Below are positions 26,980 through 36,705 of a stretch of 64,000 bases of DNA, piece by piece. The first letter of the stretch is position 1; every line of letters begins with the position of its first letter. A program made the translations under genes and the position numbers. The stretch comes from Priestia megaterium (GTDB taxonomy: Bacteria; Bacillota; Bacilli; Bacillales; Bacillaceae_H): positions 684,636 to 748,635 of the forward strand of contig VTEF01000001.1 in the NCBI GenBank assembly GCA_008180335.1. The letters are read 5' to 3'. The notes beneath the pieces were generated by a model that worked only from the letters and a program-made list of their open reading frames with translations, searched no databases and was not told the DNA's origin.

Positions 26980-27846
26980 ATGACGATTCAATGGTTTCCG
27001 GGGCATATGGCCAAAGCAAGAAGGCAAGTAACGGAAAAACTAAAATTGATTGATATTGTATATGAGCTAGTAGATGCTCGTATTCCGCAATCATCACGTA
27101 ACCCAATGATTGACGAAATCATTGTAAATAAGCCAAGACTAGTTCTTTTAAATAAAGTTGACAAAGCTGATCCGCGTGTAACGGAACAGTGGCTTGCTTA
27201 TTATCGTGAGCAAGGCATTTATGCATTAGCAATTGATGCTCAAGCAGGTAAGGGTATGAAACAAATTGTTTCTGCATCGAAAGAAATACTGCAAGAGAAA
27301 TTTGACCGCATGAAAGCAAAAGGGATAAAAAAACCTCGAGCTATTCGAGCGATGATTGTTGGAATACCGAATGTTGGTAAATCAACATTAATTAACAGAT
27401 TAGCCAGTAAAAAAATTGCTAAAACTGGTGACCGTCCAGGCGTAACACAAGCACAGCAATGGATTAAGGTAGGTAATGAACTAGAACTTCTAGATACACC
27501 GGGGATTTTATGGCCTAAATTTGAGGATGAGGTCGTAGGCTATAAGCTAGCGACTACAGGAGCGATTAAAGACACGATTTTGAATATGCAAGATGTGGCT
27601 GTCTATGCTCTTCGTTTTCTATCCTCACATTATCCAGAGCAATTAACAAAGCGCTATAACCTTGATGAGATTCCAGAGGATATCGTTGAGCTATTTGATG
27701 CAATTGCGATGCGCCGCGGATGTATTATGAGCGGCGGAATTGTTGATTATGACAAAACAGCTGAACTTGTTTTACGTGAAATTAGAACAGATAAATTGGG
27801 AACGTTAACTTTTGATTACCCAAATAAATCAGGAGAAGCTGAATAA
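26980..27846 (+). CDS. rbgA: Ribosome biogenesis GTPase RbgA (YlqF)
   Basis: 288 residues, ATG after AAAAGGTGAG. It is a circularly permuted GTPase essential for late 50S assembly (incorporation of L16 and others). G4 (LNKVDKAD) precedes G1 ([14 protein letters not shown]) and G3 ([10 protein letters not shown]). The N terminus [13 protein letters not shown] and the C-terminal helical ANTAR-like domain are standard. Located 30 bases after the signal peptidase and followed by a terminator. Confidence 0.97.
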   Translation: MTIQWFPGHMAKARRQVTEKLKLIDIVYELVDARIPQSSRNPMIDEIIVNKPRLVLLNKVDKADPRVTEQWLAYYREQGIYALAIDAQAGKGMKQIVSASKEILQEKFDRMKAKGIKKPRAIRAMIVGIPNVGKSTLINRLASKKIAKTGDRPGVTQAQQWIKVGNELELLDTPGILWPKFEDEVVGYKLATTGAIKDTILNMQDVAVYALRFLSSHYPEQLTKRYNLDEIPEDIVELFDAIAMRRGCIMSGGIVDYDKTAELVLREIRTDKLGTLTFDYPNKSGEAE

Positions 27847-27926
27847 CTGAAGGTTCAATTAGCAGAAGGAAATCCATTGTAAGAAAACAGAGTGATACGG
27901 AGAGAGTTTTAATAGCAATTACGATG

Positions 27927-27971
27927 AAAAAATCGCCTCTTGCCAGGAAAAAGGCACGGGGCGATTTTTTC
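27927..27971 (+). terminator. Rho-independent terminator after rbgA
   Basis: AAAAAATCGCC pairs with GGCGATTTTTT, with an inner TTGCC/GGCA stem; the 3' arm is the T run. It can also work from the other strand. Confidence 0.85.
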
Positions 27972-28072
27972 ATATCCATCGCCGTTTCAACTAAACTAAT
28001 GCTTGCCTATTTTAGGTAGTGCAAAAAGGAAATGAAAAGTCGATATAAACTAGTAAGAAGAGGATGAATAAA

Positions 28073-28837
28073 GTGAAACAAAGCATTAAAGAGATTAAAG
28101 GCATTCTTCAAGATGTTCAATCAGCTGAAGATACGTTATTTCAGCGTTATAAGCAGGATGAACGTAAAGGTGTACAACAAATTATTAAGCAAAAGTTGAA
28201 GCAATTTGAAGCCGATGAGAGGCTTAAACAGCAGTTTAATCAAATGATGGCGTATGAAAATGATTTATATGCTCAAGGTATTACTTATGTCGCAGGTGTG
28301 GATGAGGTCGGAAGAGGGCCATTAGCAGGTCCAGTTGTAGCAGCCGCAGTTATTTTGCCGCCTAACTTCTTTTTACCTGGATTAACAGATTCAAAAAAAT
28401 TATCTGAAGCTAAAAGAGAACAATTCTATGAGGTTATTTGTGAGCAAGCAGTAGGAATTGGCTTAGGGATAATGGATGCAACAGTAATTGATGAAATCAA
28501 TATTTATGAAGCAACAAAAAAAGCGATGATTGAAGCAATTGAGCAGTTGCCAATAGAACCGGAGTCGCTTTTAATTGATGCTATGAATCTGCCAATTTCA
28601 ATTCTGCAACAATCAATTATTAAAGGAGACGCAACAAGTATTTCAATTGCAGCTAGTTCCGTAGTAGCAAAAGTTACACGTGACCGAATGATGAAAGAGC
28701 TTGGCAGAAAATATCCTGAATATGGATTTGAAAAGCATATGGGGTATGGTACAAAACAACACTTAGAGGCAATTGAATTACATGGGATCTTAAAGGAGCA
28801 TCGCCGCTCATTTGCACCTATCAAACAAAAGGTATAA
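28073..28837 (+). CDS. rnhB: Ribonuclease HII
   Basis: 254 residues from GTG at 28073, 9 bases after AAGAGG. An ATG at 28064 is only one base from that site; the family N terminus does not decide between them. RNase HII cuts RNA in RNA-DNA hybrids and single ribonucleotides in DNA. Residues about 1-68 are the helical N-terminal extension of the Bacillus type. The core has [15 protein letters not shown] (catalytic Asp and Glu, with the GRG motif), [22 protein letters not shown] and [13 protein letters not shown]. Confidence 0.95.
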   Translation: MKQSIKEIKGILQDVQSAEDTLFQRYKQDERKGVQQIIKQKLKQFEADERLKQQFNQMMAYENDLYAQGITYVAGVDEVGRGPLAGPVVAAAVILPPNFFLPGLTDSKKLSEAKREQFYEVICEQAVGIGLGIMDATVIDEINIYEATKKAMIEAIEQLPIEPESLLIDAMNLPISILQQSIIKGDATSISIAASSVVAKVTRDRMMKELGRKYPEYGFEKHMGYGTKQHLEAIELHGILKEHRRSFAPIKQKV

Positions 28838-28865
28838 GAAGCAGAGGAGATCAACCTTCTGCTTC
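28838..28865 (+). other. Hairpin between rnhB and ylqG
   Basis: GAAGCAGAGG pairs with CCTtCTGCTTC (one bulged T) around a 7-base loop. No T run follows, so it may be a weak terminator, an RNA-stability element, or a processing site. Confidence 0.45.
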
Positions 28866-28906
28866 TAAGGAATAAAACAAAGTCAAATAAACGGAGTTGA
28901 TGATTG

Positions 28907-30517
28907 ATGATTATTTCAGCGTTTCAACATGCCTTTCATCCTGAAATCGTTAAAAACGGAAAAACAGTGACTTTTTCGCAAGGCGATTTGATGGAAGGGA
29001 AGGTAATAAAGCTATTTCCAAACCAAATGGCGTTACTTTCAATCAATGGGTTGTCGCTCATGGCGAAATTAGAAGCGCCTTTAACTGCCCAAACGAACTA
29101 TTGGTTTCAAGTTGAAAGCAAAAATGACACAATTCCTTATTTGAAAGTACTACCTGGCATTAGCGCGGAAAATGCTAGCAGTGATGGGGATGATAAGCAA
29201 ATCCAAGCAAATCTTTTAAAAGAGTTAGATGTTCCGATTACAAAGCGAAGCCAACATGTGCTTTCTTATTTTCTAGATAAAAAGTTTGTGCTTTCGCAAC
29301 AAAAACTAATAACAGCATCAAATATGATTGCTGCTGAAAAATTAACAACGCTGGAAAAGCGCACCATTGAACAAATGATCCAACTGCAGCTGCCCTTTAC
29401 GGAAACGACGTTTAAGTCAATGCTTGCCATTCAAAATGATACACCTCTATCGGATGATTTAGCTGCATTAAAACAGCATCTCCCACCTTCACGCTTATCG
29501 AGCTTTATCAGTCATTTATTATCTAATGAGCCATCTAACCCAAAACGTGAGGCGCTGATTAATATTGTCAACCAGTGGTTAGTTAAACATTCAACCGAAT
29601 CATTTGCTAAGTTGCAGGCGTTAAATATAGTGCCTAAAGATATAGATGAACAAGAAACCCTTGCCCTTGTGACACGTTACTTGTCTCTTCCTGAGAGCCG
29701 GGTAAATGAAGCAAAAGAGGAGTTAATGAATCGTTTAATGACGGATTCAAAACAAGGCGCAAAAACAATCAATCAGTTGATGCATCTTTCAAAATTTCTA
29801 CACTCACAAAGCTGCTCACCTGTTGAAGCTGAGTCAGTGTGGAAAGCGATTCATGAAAATCTTAATAATACTAGCAATGAACAGCCTTTAACGGGAACAG
29901 CCATTAAAAATATTTTATGTTCCTTAGGGTTGCAGCATGAAGCTGATATATGCGCTCAATTAAAAAGCCAAGGGGAAATTAAGTATAGTGAGACGTTAAA
30001 AGCACTGCTTTTAGAAGAGGGACAACGTGTAGCAGACCCGTTGTTAAAAGAAAAAGTAGAGACACTCATTAATAAATTAACAGGATTTCAATTGTTATCT
30101 CAAGAAAATGGACCCATGACAAACGTGTACATGCAACTTCCTATCGTTATAGGAGATAAGTGGACAGATCTTACATTTCAATGGAGTGGACGCAAGAAGC
30201 ATGATGGAACAATTGACCCTAATTACTGCCATATTCTATTTTATGTGACATTAAACACATTAGATGAAACGCTCATAGATGTAACCGTACAAAATAGAAT
30301 TGTCCATGTTCATGTTATTAATGATTACGCTAAGCAATTAATCGGTTTCAGTCAGAAATTAAAAGCATCTTTACAACAGAATTTAGAAAAATTAGCTTAT
30401 CATCTTTCTGACGTAAAAATTAGTGCTCGTGAAGAGAAAGGAGATCATAGAAGCCCTGCATCATACATGATGCCACAAAATCGACAATATGAGGGAGGAG
30501 TGGATTTCCTTATATGA
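28907..30517 (+). CDS. ylqG: YlqG, FliK-like hook-length-type protein of unknown role
   Basis: 536 residues; ATG at 28907, 10 bases after CGGAG (a TTG one codon earlier is possible). Mostly helical and soluble, with no signal peptide. The C-terminal 110 residues (LPIVIGDKWTDLTFQWSGR to LEKLAYHLSDVKIS) have the strand-helix pattern of the FliK C-terminal (Flg_hook) domain, beginning with a hydrophilic strand and ending in a helix before a final strand. The next gene, overlapping by 4 bases, resembles the C-terminal domain of FlhB, the partner of FliK. The exact function is unknown; the FliK link is inference. Confidence 0.75.
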   Translation: MIISAFQHAFHPEIVKNGKTVTFSQGDLMEGKVIKLFPNQMALLSINGLSLMAKLEAPLTAQTNYWFQVESKNDTIPYLKVLPGISAENASSDGDDKQIQANLLKELDVPITKRSQHVLSYFLDKKFVLSQQKLITASNMIAAEKLTTLEKRTIEQMIQLQLPFTETTFKSMLAIQNDTPLSDDLAALKQHLPPSRLSSFISHLLSNEPSNPKREALINIVNQWLVKHSTESFAKLQALNIVPKDIDEQETLALVTRYLSLPESRVNEAKEELMNRLMTDSKQGAKTINQLMHLSKFLHSQSCSPVEAESVWKAIHENLNNTSNEQPLTGTAIKNILCSLGLQHEADICAQLKSQGEIKYSETLKALLLEEGQRVADPLLKEKVETLINKLTGFQLLSQENGPMTNVYMQLPIVIGDKWTDLTFQWSGRKKHDGTIDPNYCHILFYVTLNTLDETLIDVTVQNRIVHVHVINDYAKQLIGFSQKLKASLQQNLEKLAYHLSDVKISAREEKGDHRSPASYMMPQNRQYEGGVDFLI

Positions 30518-30798
30518 ATAATGAGTTTAAACCTGAACAAGCCGTTGCTTTATCCTATGATTCAAGTATACATGAAGCGCCTAAAATTGTTGCAAAAGGG
30601 AAGGGGATTGTTGCAAACAACATCATTGAAGAAGCGATAAAGCATGACATACCTATTCAAGAAGATTCTTCATTAGTGGAGTTATTAGGAGAGCTAAATA
30701 TTAATGAAAAAATTCCTAATGAATTATATCAAGCAGTAGCGGAAATATTTGCTTTCGTTTATCGAATGGATCAAGAAATGAAAAATGTTAAAAAATAA
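30514..30798 (+). CDS. ylqH: YlqH, stand-alone FlhB C-terminal-like domain
   Basis: 94 residues, ATGA overlap with ylqG, GGGAGGAG binding site within ylqG. It aligns with the FlhB of this window from just after its NPTH autocleavage site: AVALSYDSSIHEAPKIVAKG here against AIALKYDEEKMDAPYVVASG there, and LYQAVAEIFAFVYRMDQ against FFKAVAEILAYVYRLQN. It has no membrane segment and no NPTH motif, so it resembles the cleaved FlhB-CC fragment alone. Role unknown. Confidence 0.85.
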   Translation: MNNEFKPEQAVALSYDSSIHEAPKIVAKGKGIVANNIIEEAIKHDIPIQEDSSLVELLGELNINEKIPNELYQAVAEIFAFVYRMDQEMKNVKK

Positions 30799-30830
30799 AG
30801 CGGAGCTTCAACCAGTAGAGGGAGCCTCAT
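30799..30830. repeat. Dispersed intergenic element, copy E
   Basis: Directly after the ylqH stop, AGCggAGCTTCAAcCAG followed by AGGGAG and a T run at 30831. Same layout as copy D after ftsY. An imperfect pairing GAGCTTC/GAGCCTC before the T run could make it a weak terminator. Confidence 0.4.
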
Positions 30831-30937
30831 TTTTTTTGATTGTTATTTGCTGTAAGAGGTAAGTAGTATTAAGAATGCAAAGAGTTCGACAAGAAATAGT
30901 AATTTTCGCATTATTTTAATATTTTTTACTAGAATAG

Positions 30938-30967
30938 TAGACAATTAGACAATTATTTTTATACAAT
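30938..30967 (+). promoter_or_regulatory. Putative sigma-A promoter of sucCD
   Basis: TAGACA, 18 bases, TACAAT. About 50 bases before the sucC start. Confidence 0.5.
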
Positions 30968-30980
30968 GAAAGCGCAGTCT
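30967..30980. promoter_or_regulatory. Possible CcpA (cre) site at the sucC start site
   Basis: TGAAAGCGCAGTCT fits the cre consensus TGWAANCGNTNWCA at 12 of 14 positions. It overlaps the predicted start of transcription, where CcpA binding would repress. One inexact match only. Confidence 0.35.
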
Positions 30981-31016
30981 ATTTTTAATTGGTTGATTAT
31001 GTTAGGAGGATGGGAA

Positions 31017-32177
31017 ATGAATATCCATGAGTATCAAGGGAAAGAACTCCTAAGAAAGTATGGAGTAGCAGTACCAAATGGTCGAGTTGCATATACGGTA
31101 GAAGAAGCAGTGGAAGCTGCAAAAGAACTAGGTTCTCAAGTATCAGTTGTAAAAGCTCAAATTCACGCAGGGGGACGCGGTAAAGCGGGCGGTGTCAAGG
31201 TTGCAAAAAACTTGGATGAAGTTCGTACATATGCACAGGATATTTTAGGAAAAACGCTTGTAACACATCAAACAGGTCCAGAGGGGAAAGAAGTAAAACG
31301 TTTATTGATTGAAGAAGGTTGTGACATCAAAAAAGAATACTATATTGGTTTAGTATTAGATCGTGCAACTTCACAGGTAGTATTAATGGGATCTGAAGAA
31401 GGCGGAACAGAAATTGAAGAAGTAGCTGAAAAGACGCCTGAAAAGATTTTTAAAGAATATATTGATCCTGCAATTGGCTTGCAAGGATTCCAAGCTCGCA
31501 GATTAGCTTTTAATATTAATATTCCAAAAGAGTTAGTAGGAAAAGCAGTTAAGTTTATGACAGGCTTATACACAGTTTTCATTGAGAAAGATTGCTCAAT
31601 TGCTGAAATTAACCCGCTTGTTGTTACTGGTGACGGCAATGTTATGGCACTTGATGCCAAACTAAATTTTGATTCTAATGCGCTATACCGTCAAAAAGAT
31701 ATTCTTGAATACCGTGATTTAGATGAAGAAGATAAAAAAGAAATTGAAGCTTCTAAATATGATTTAAGCTACATTTCACTAGATGGCAATATCGGTTGTA
31801 TGGTAAATGGTGCTGGTTTAGCAATGGCTACAATGGATATTATTAAACATTACGGTGGAGATCCGGCAAACTTCCTTGATGTTGGAGGCGGTGCTACTGC
31901 TGAAAAAGTAACAGAAGCATTCAAAATTATTTTATCTGACCAAAATGTAAAAGGTATCTTTGTTAATATCTTTGGTGGAATTATGAAATGTGATGTTATC
32001 GCAACGGGTGTTGTAGAAGCAACAAAACAAGTAGGATTAAGTTTACCTTTAGTCGTGCGTTTAGAAGGTACAAACGTAGATTTAGGCAAGAAAATTTTAC
32101 AAGAATCAGGCTTAAATATCACAGCTGCTGAATCAATGGCAGACGGCGCACAAAAAATTGTTTCACTAGTGAAATAG
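31017..32177 (+). CDS. sucC: Succinyl-CoA synthetase (ADP-forming) beta subunit
   Basis: 386 residues from [12 protein letters not shown] after TTAGGAGGA; the upstream frame crosses the promoter. With SucD it converts succinyl-CoA, ADP and phosphate to succinate, CoA and ATP in the TCA cycle. ATP-grasp domain landmarks are [25 protein letters not shown] and the C-terminal CoA-ligase part with [20 protein letters not shown] and [10 protein letters not shown]. sucD follows after 18 bases. Confidence 0.98.
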   Translation: MNIHEYQGKELLRKYGVAVPNGRVAYTVEEAVEAAKELGSQVSVVKAQIHAGGRGKAGGVKVAKNLDEVRTYAQDILGKTLVTHQTGPEGKEVKRLLIEEGCDIKKEYYIGLVLDRATSQVVLMGSEEGGTEIEEVAEKTPEKIFKEYIDPAIGLQGFQARRLAFNINIPKELVGKAVKFMTGLYTVFIEKDCSIAEINPLVVTGDGNVMALDAKLNFDSNALYRQKDILEYRDLDEEDKKEIEASKYDLSYISLDGNIGCMVNGAGLAMATMDIIKHYGGDPANFLDVGGGATAEKVTEAFKIILSDQNVKGIFVNIFGGIMKCDVIATGVVEATKQVGLSLPLVVRLEGTNVDLGKKILQESGLNITAAESMADGAQKIVSLVK

Positions 32178-32195
32178 AAAGGCAGGGGGATAGGA

Positions 32196-33098
32196 ATGAG
32201 CGTATTTATTAATAAAGACACAAAAGTAATTGTACAAGGTATTACAGGTGGAGTTGGCCTGTTCCATACACAACAAATGTTAGAATATGGTACGCAAATC
32301 GTTGGTGGTGTAACACCAGGTAAAGGCGGAATGGAAGTTGAAGGTGTTCCTGTATTCAACACAGTTGTTGAAGCAAAAGAAAAAACAGGTGCAACCGCTT
32401 CTGTTGTGTATGTTCCACCTGCGTTTGCAGCAGATTCAATTATTGAAGCAGTTGATGCTGAATTAGATTTTGTTATTTGTATCACAGAAGGTATTCCTGT
32501 ATTAGATATGGTAAAAGTTAAACGTTACATGGAAGGGAAACATACGCGACTTGTTGGTCCAAACTGCCCAGGCGTGATTACACCAGAAGAATGTAAAATT
32601 GGTATTATGCCAGGATACATTCATAAAAAAGGTCATGTAGGCGTTGTTTCTCGTTCGGGAACACTGACGTATGAAGCAGTTCACCAATTATCTGAAGCTG
32701 GTATTGGTCAATCTACAGCTGTTGGTATTGGTGGAGACCCAGTTAATGGAACAAACTTCATCGATGTGTTAAAAGCATTTAATGAAGATGAAGATACGTA
32801 TGCAGTCATCATGATTGGTGAAATTGGTGGAACGGCAGAAGAAGAAGCAGCTGAATGGGTCAAAGCGAATATGACAAAACCAGTTGTTGGATTTATTGGA
32901 GGCCAAACAGCACCTCCAGGAAAACGAATGGGTCATGCTGGGGCAATTATTTCAGGTGGTAAAGGAACAGCTTCTGAAAAAATTAAAATTATGAATGAAT
33001 GCGGTATTAAAGTGGCAGATACACCATCTGTGATGGGAGAAACATTAATTGAAGTACTAAAAGAGCAAGGGTTATTGGAAAAGTGTAAAACTCACTAA
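32196..33098 (+). CDS. sucD: Succinyl-CoA synthetase alpha subunit
   Basis: 300 residues. The N-terminal CoA-binding Rossmann domain has [14 protein letters not shown]; the active-site histidine that is phosphorylated lies in [27 protein letters not shown] and [11 protein letters not shown] are other signatures. Binding site GGCAGGGGGATAGGA is broad but close to the ATG. Confidence 0.98.
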   Translation: MSVFINKDTKVIVQGITGGVGLFHTQQMLEYGTQIVGGVTPGKGGMEVEGVPVFNTVVEAKEKTGATASVVYVPPAFAADSIIEAVDAELDFVICITEGIPVLDMVKVKRYMEGKHTRLVGPNCPGVITPEECKIGIMPGYIHKKGHVGVVSRSGTLTYEAVHQLSEAGIGQSTAVGIGGDPVNGTNFIDVLKAFNEDEDTYAVIMIGEIGGTAEEEAAEWVKANMTKPVVGFIGGQTAPPGKRMGHAGAIISGGKGTASEKIKIMNECGIKVADTPSVMGETLIEVLKEQGLLEKCKTH

Positions 33099-33107
33099 TA
33101 GCTATTG

Positions 33108-33141
33108 GCAAAATAGTCTCCAAGTTTGGAGACTATTTTGC
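33108..33141 (+). terminator. Long perfect hairpin after sucD
   Basis: GCAAAATAGTCTCC and GGAGACTATTTTGC form a perfect 14-base stem with a 6-base loop. No T run follows the stem, though its 3' arm contains TTTT. Probable terminator or 3' stabiliser between sucD and dprA. Confidence 0.6.
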
Positions 33142-33164
33142 ACGCTTAAAAAGGGGATTTGAGC

Positions 33165-34049
33165 ATGTGTGATTTACGTGAAAAGTTAATTCATTTAGCG
33201 CATTGTCCACCTGTTACTTGGAAACAGATTTTCACTCTACTTCAACAAGATTCTTCGTTACAAAATCTCTACGATTATTCTCCACAGCACCTTCAAAAAC
33301 TACTTACTCTTTCCTTTGAGCGTGCCTGTCAAGTGAAAAAATATTTGCAAACTATTCCAATACAAGCTATTCTAGATAAATATGAAGATGAGAAAATTAG
33401 TTGTGTCACTATCATGGATGAGCAGTACCCGTTATTATTAAAACACATTTATGATCCGCCTTGGGTTCTCTTTGCTAAAGGAGATTTATCTTTTCTAAGA
33501 AATAAAGATAATCTAAGTGTTGTTGGAACAAGAACCCCTACAGCATATGGCTATCAGTCATTAAAGCAAATCTTAACACCACTCTTACATGAGCAGTTTG
33601 TCATTGTAAGCGGATTAGCAGAGGGAATTGATACGGCAGCGCACGAGTTGGCGTTGACTGAAAATGCAAAAACTATTGCAGTTTTAGGTGGAGGATTTTA
33701 TAATATCTATCCAAAGAAGAATGAACGTTTAGCACAGCTTATAGCCAAGGATCATTTGTTAGTATCTGAATATCCACCCGGAGTAAAACCAATGAAGTGG
33801 CATTTCCCGCGTCGCAATCGCATCATTAGCGGTTTAACAGCGGGAACCGTCGTCATTCAGGCTAAAGAGCGAAGTGGTTCGTTTATTACAGCAGATCAAG
33901 CGCTGCAGCAAGGAAGAGAAGTATTTGCGATACCAGGTCCTATTTTCGATGAAGCATCTCGTGGCACAAATAAACTCATTCAATTAGGAGCTAAACTCGT
34001 ACAGCATGCGTCTGATATAGAAGCTGAGTTAAAATATGTAAGATCATAA
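33165..34049 (+). CDS. dprA: DNA-processing protein DprA (Smf)
   Basis: 294 residues; ATG 33165 is 9 bases after AAGGGG, a TTG 6 bases earlier is less likely. DprA loads RecA on incoming single-stranded DNA during natural transformation. The extended Rossmann fold shows VGTRTPTAYG, VSGLAEGIDTAAHELAL, AVLGGGF, SEYPPGVKPMKWHFPRRNRIISGL, and FAIPGPIFDEASRGTN. No winged-helix tail beyond residue 290. topA follows. Confidence 0.95.
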   Translation: MCDLREKLIHLAHCPPVTWKQIFTLLQQDSSLQNLYDYSPQHLQKLLTLSFERACQVKKYLQTIPIQAILDKYEDEKISCVTIMDEQYPLLLKHIYDPPWVLFAKGDLSFLRNKDNLSVVGTRTPTAYGYQSLKQILTPLLHEQFVIVSGLAEGIDTAAHELALTENAKTIAVLGGGFYNIYPKKNERLAQLIAKDHLLVSEYPPGVKPMKWHFPRRNRIISGLTAGTVVIQAKERSGSFITADQALQQGREVFAIPGPIFDEASRGTNKLIQLGAKLVQHASDIEAELKYVRS

Positions 34050-34166
34050 TTAAGATTAATAATTAATGTCATTCATGGAATTTTTATTTTAGAAATATGT
34101 ATGTTTTTTTAGTTGAAAGAGTATTACTGAAACATAAACAAAAATAAAATCGAAAATTTTGGATGT

Positions 34167-34196
34167 TTGACAAGTTGGAGATGAATATTTAATAAT
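34167..34196 (+). promoter_or_regulatory. Sigma-A promoter of topA
   Basis: Perfect TTGACA, 18 bases, AATAAT. About 30 bases before the topA binding site. Confidence 0.55.
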
Positions 34197-34233
34197 GAAG
34201 GTTTTATTCTACCTCTTGAGGAGGAACAAATAG

Positions 34234-36309
34234 ATGTCTGACTACCTAGTAATTGTAGAGTCGCCAGCAAAGGCAAAAACAATTGAACGCTATTTAGGAA
34301 AAAAATATAAAGTAAAAGCATCAATGGGACATGTTCGAGACTTGCCGAAAAGTCAAATGGGCATTGACACTGAAAAAAATTACAGTCCGAAATATATTAC
34401 CATTCGTGGTAAAGGTCCCGTTTTAAAAGAGTTAAAAGCAGCAGCCAAAAAAGCTAAAAAAATCTATCTAGCAGCCGATCCGGATCGTGAAGGAGAGGCA
34501 ATTGCGTGGCATCTGGCTCATAGTCTAGATGTGGATGTTACATCAGATTGCCGAGTCGTGTTTAATGAAATTACAAAAGAAGCAATTAAAGAATCATTTA
34601 AACATCCACGTGCTATTAACATGGATTTAGTAGATGCGCAGCAAGCAAGACGGATATTAGATCGATTAGTTGGATACAACATCAGCCCGCTTTTATGGAA
34701 AAAAGTAAAAAAAGGATTAAGTGCAGGACGTGTCCAGTCAATTGCTGTTCGATTAATTATTGATCGTGAAAAAGAAATTTCTGAGTTTGAACCGCAGGAA
34801 TATTGGACGGTTCAAGCTAGCTTTCAAAAAGGAAATGATCAGTTTGAAGGGCAGTTAACGGAATATAAAGGTAAGAAAGTCGAACTTCATCAGGAAGATG
34901 ACGTACAAGCAATTTTAAAGCAGCTAGAAGGTAACGAGTTTACGATTTCGAAAGTGACTAAAAAAGAGCGTAAACGCAATCCAGCACCTTCATTTACCAC
35001 GTCATCATTACAACAAGAGGCAGCTCGAAAGTTAAACTTCAGAGCAAAGAAAACAATGATGATCGCTCAGCAATTATATGAAGGAATTGATTTAGGGAAA
35101 GAAGGAACAGTAGGGTTAATTACGTATATGCGTACAGACTCAACCCGTATTTCTGAAACTGCTCAAATTGAAGCAAAAGAGTATATTATTAACGCATACG
35201 GTGAGCAATATGTTGCTACGGAAAAGAAGAAGGAAAAGAAAAGCTCAAATGCCCAAGATGCTCATGAAGCAATTCGTCCGACTTCAACTTTGCGCAGACC
35301 TACGGATGTCAAAGAGTTTCTGTCTCGTGACCAGTTCCGCTTATATAAACTAGTATGGGAGCGATTTGTAGCGAGTCAGATGTCATCAGCAGTTATGGAC
35401 ACGATGTCTGTTGATTTAAAAAATGGTGACGTAACGTTTCGCTCAAATGGGTCAAAGGTGAAGTTTCCTGGTTTTATGAAAGTATATGTTGAAGGAAATG
35501 ACGATCAAGTTGAAGAAAAAGAGAATTTGCTGCCTGACTTAGCAGAGGGAGAAACGGCTTATTCAAAAGACATTGAACCAAAGCAACATTATACTCAACC
35601 ACCTCCGCGTTATACGGAAGCTAGATTGGTTAAGACGTTAGAAGAATTGGGGATTGGCCGTCCTTCAACATATGCGCCAACACTTGATACGATTCAAAAG
35701 CGTGGATATGTTGCGCTTGATAATAAACGCTTCATTCCAACTGAACTGGGAGAAATTGTACTAGAGTTAATTTTAGAGTTTTTCCCCGAAATTTTAGATG
35801 TAGAATTTACAGCAAAAATGGAGACGGACCTAGATGATGTAGAAGAAGGAAAAGTTCAGTGGGTCCATGTCATTGATGAATTTTATGGAGACTTCGAAAA
35901 ACGACTTGAAAAAGCTGAAAAAGAAATGAGAGAAGTTGAAATAAAAGATGAACCAGCTGGTGAAGATTGTGAAGCATGTGGATCACCGATGGTATTTAAA
36001 ATGGGGAGATATGGGAAGTTTATGGCTTGTTCAAACTTTCCTGACTGCCGTAATACAAAGCCAATTGTTAAAGATATAGGTGTAACTTGTCCGAAGTGTG
36101 AAGAAGGAAATATTGTAGAGCGGAAGTCTAAAAAGAAACGAACTTTTTATGGGTGTGATCGATTCCCAAGCTGTGATTTTGTCTCATGGGATAAACCAAT
36201 TGCAAGAAAGTGTCCAAAATGTGAGAGTTTACTCGTTGAGAAAAAGCAGAAAAAAGGAACACAGGTTGTATGTACAAGTTGTGACTATAAAGAAGAAACA
36301 CAGCAATAA
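34234..36309 (+). CDS. topA: DNA topoisomerase I
   Basis: 691 residues, ATG after GAGGAGG. It relaxes negative supercoils by transient single-strand cleavage. The Toprim domain is at the N terminus ([32 protein letters not shown] with the metal-binding acidic residues). The catalytic tyrosine is in TYMRTDSTR. The C terminus carries three four-cysteine zinc modules (from [15 protein letters not shown] and CPKCESL) that bind single-stranded DNA. Length equals B. subtilis TopA. Confidence 0.98.
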   Translation: MSDYLVIVESPAKAKTIERYLGKKYKVKASMGHVRDLPKSQMGIDTEKNYSPKYITIRGKGPVLKELKAAAKKAKKIYLAADPDREGEAIAWHLAHSLDVDVTSDCRVVFNEITKEAIKESFKHPRAINMDLVDAQQARRILDRLVGYNISPLLWKKVKKGLSAGRVQSIAVRLIIDREKEISEFEPQEYWTVQASFQKGNDQFEGQLTEYKGKKVELHQEDDVQAILKQLEGNEFTISKVTKKERKRNPAPSFTTSSLQQEAARKLNFRAKKTMMIAQQLYEGIDLGKEGTVGLITYMRTDSTRISETAQIEAKEYIINAYGEQYVATEKKKEKKSSNAQDAHEAIRPTSTLRRPTDVKEFLSRDQFRLYKLVWERFVASQMSSAVMDTMSVDLKNGDVTFRSNGSKVKFPGFMKVYVEGNDDQVEEKENLLPDLAEGETAYSKDIEPKQHYTQPPPRYTEARLVKTLEELGIGRPSTYAPTLDTIQKRGYVALDNKRFIPTELGEIVLELILEFFPEILDVEFTAKMETDLDDVEEGKVQWVHVIDEFYGDFEKRLEKAEKEMREVEIKDEPAGEDCEACGSPMVFKMGRYGKFMACSNFPDCRNTKPIVKDIGVTCPKCEEGNIVERKSKKKRTFYGCDRFPSCDFVSWDKPIARKCPKCESLLVEKKQKKGTQVVCTSCDYKEETQQ

Positions 36310-36655
36310 TGTTGATTTACGAAAAGGAAATTGTTACGAAAGAAATGAATGACAAAATAAGTGAAAAGCCGATGTGAATCGGCTTAACTTCACGATAATA
36401 TAAGTGTGGCGGCATTCCCCAGTTTGCGAAAACGACAACGTTATTAGCAATAAGGGAAATGTCGCATTTTCTTTGTCTTCAATGGAATCGAAAGAAAAGG
36501 TAATGATTGACTTTGCTTCTATGGGCAATAAAGCACTCTATTTAAGGTGACGAAGTGGAGATGAAGAACATCTCTGTTGATTGAAGGTTCATTTTATGAA
36601 TAACGAATGAATTTTATAGTTAAAATATACATCTCAAGTAATTGAACGTTAGGTA
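36310..36655. other. Structured gap between topA and trmFO
   Basis: About 390 bases without a credible gene. Three hairpins are visible: GTGAA/TTCAC enclosing AAGCCGAT/ATCGGCTT (36361-36393); an 11-bp stem GGCGGCATTCCC...GGGAAATGTCGCC-like (36409-36465, one wobble, one bulge); and GAGATG/CATCTC (36558-36574). No T run follows any of them. An antisense frame here has no family similarity. Confidence 0.5.
36547..36592. repeat. Dispersed intergenic hairpin, copy C
   Basis: GTGACGAAGTGGAGATGAAGAA followed by CATCTCTGTTGATTGAAGG: a GAGATG/CATCTC stem with the trailing TGATTGAAGGTTCA. Copy B has the same order GTGA-AG-GGAGA-GAAC-CTC-TGATGGAAGCTTCA. On the opposite strand its core CCTTCAATCA matches copies D and E. 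Confidence 0.5.
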
Positions 36656-36664
36656 TGCTATAAT
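36656..36664 (+). promoter_or_regulatory. Extended -10 promoter of trmFO
   Basis: TGCTATAAT, a perfect TGnTATAAT. A TTGAAC lies 11 bases upstream, too near to be its -35. Confidence 0.5.
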
Positions 36665-36705
36665 ATTTTTTTGGTCTTGATTTCTATTTAGTTGGAGGAT
36701 TGAAT

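Noticed and set aside
36334-36528. 64-codon antisense frame in the topA-trmFO gap
   Set aside because: No binding site or family; it runs through the hairpins.
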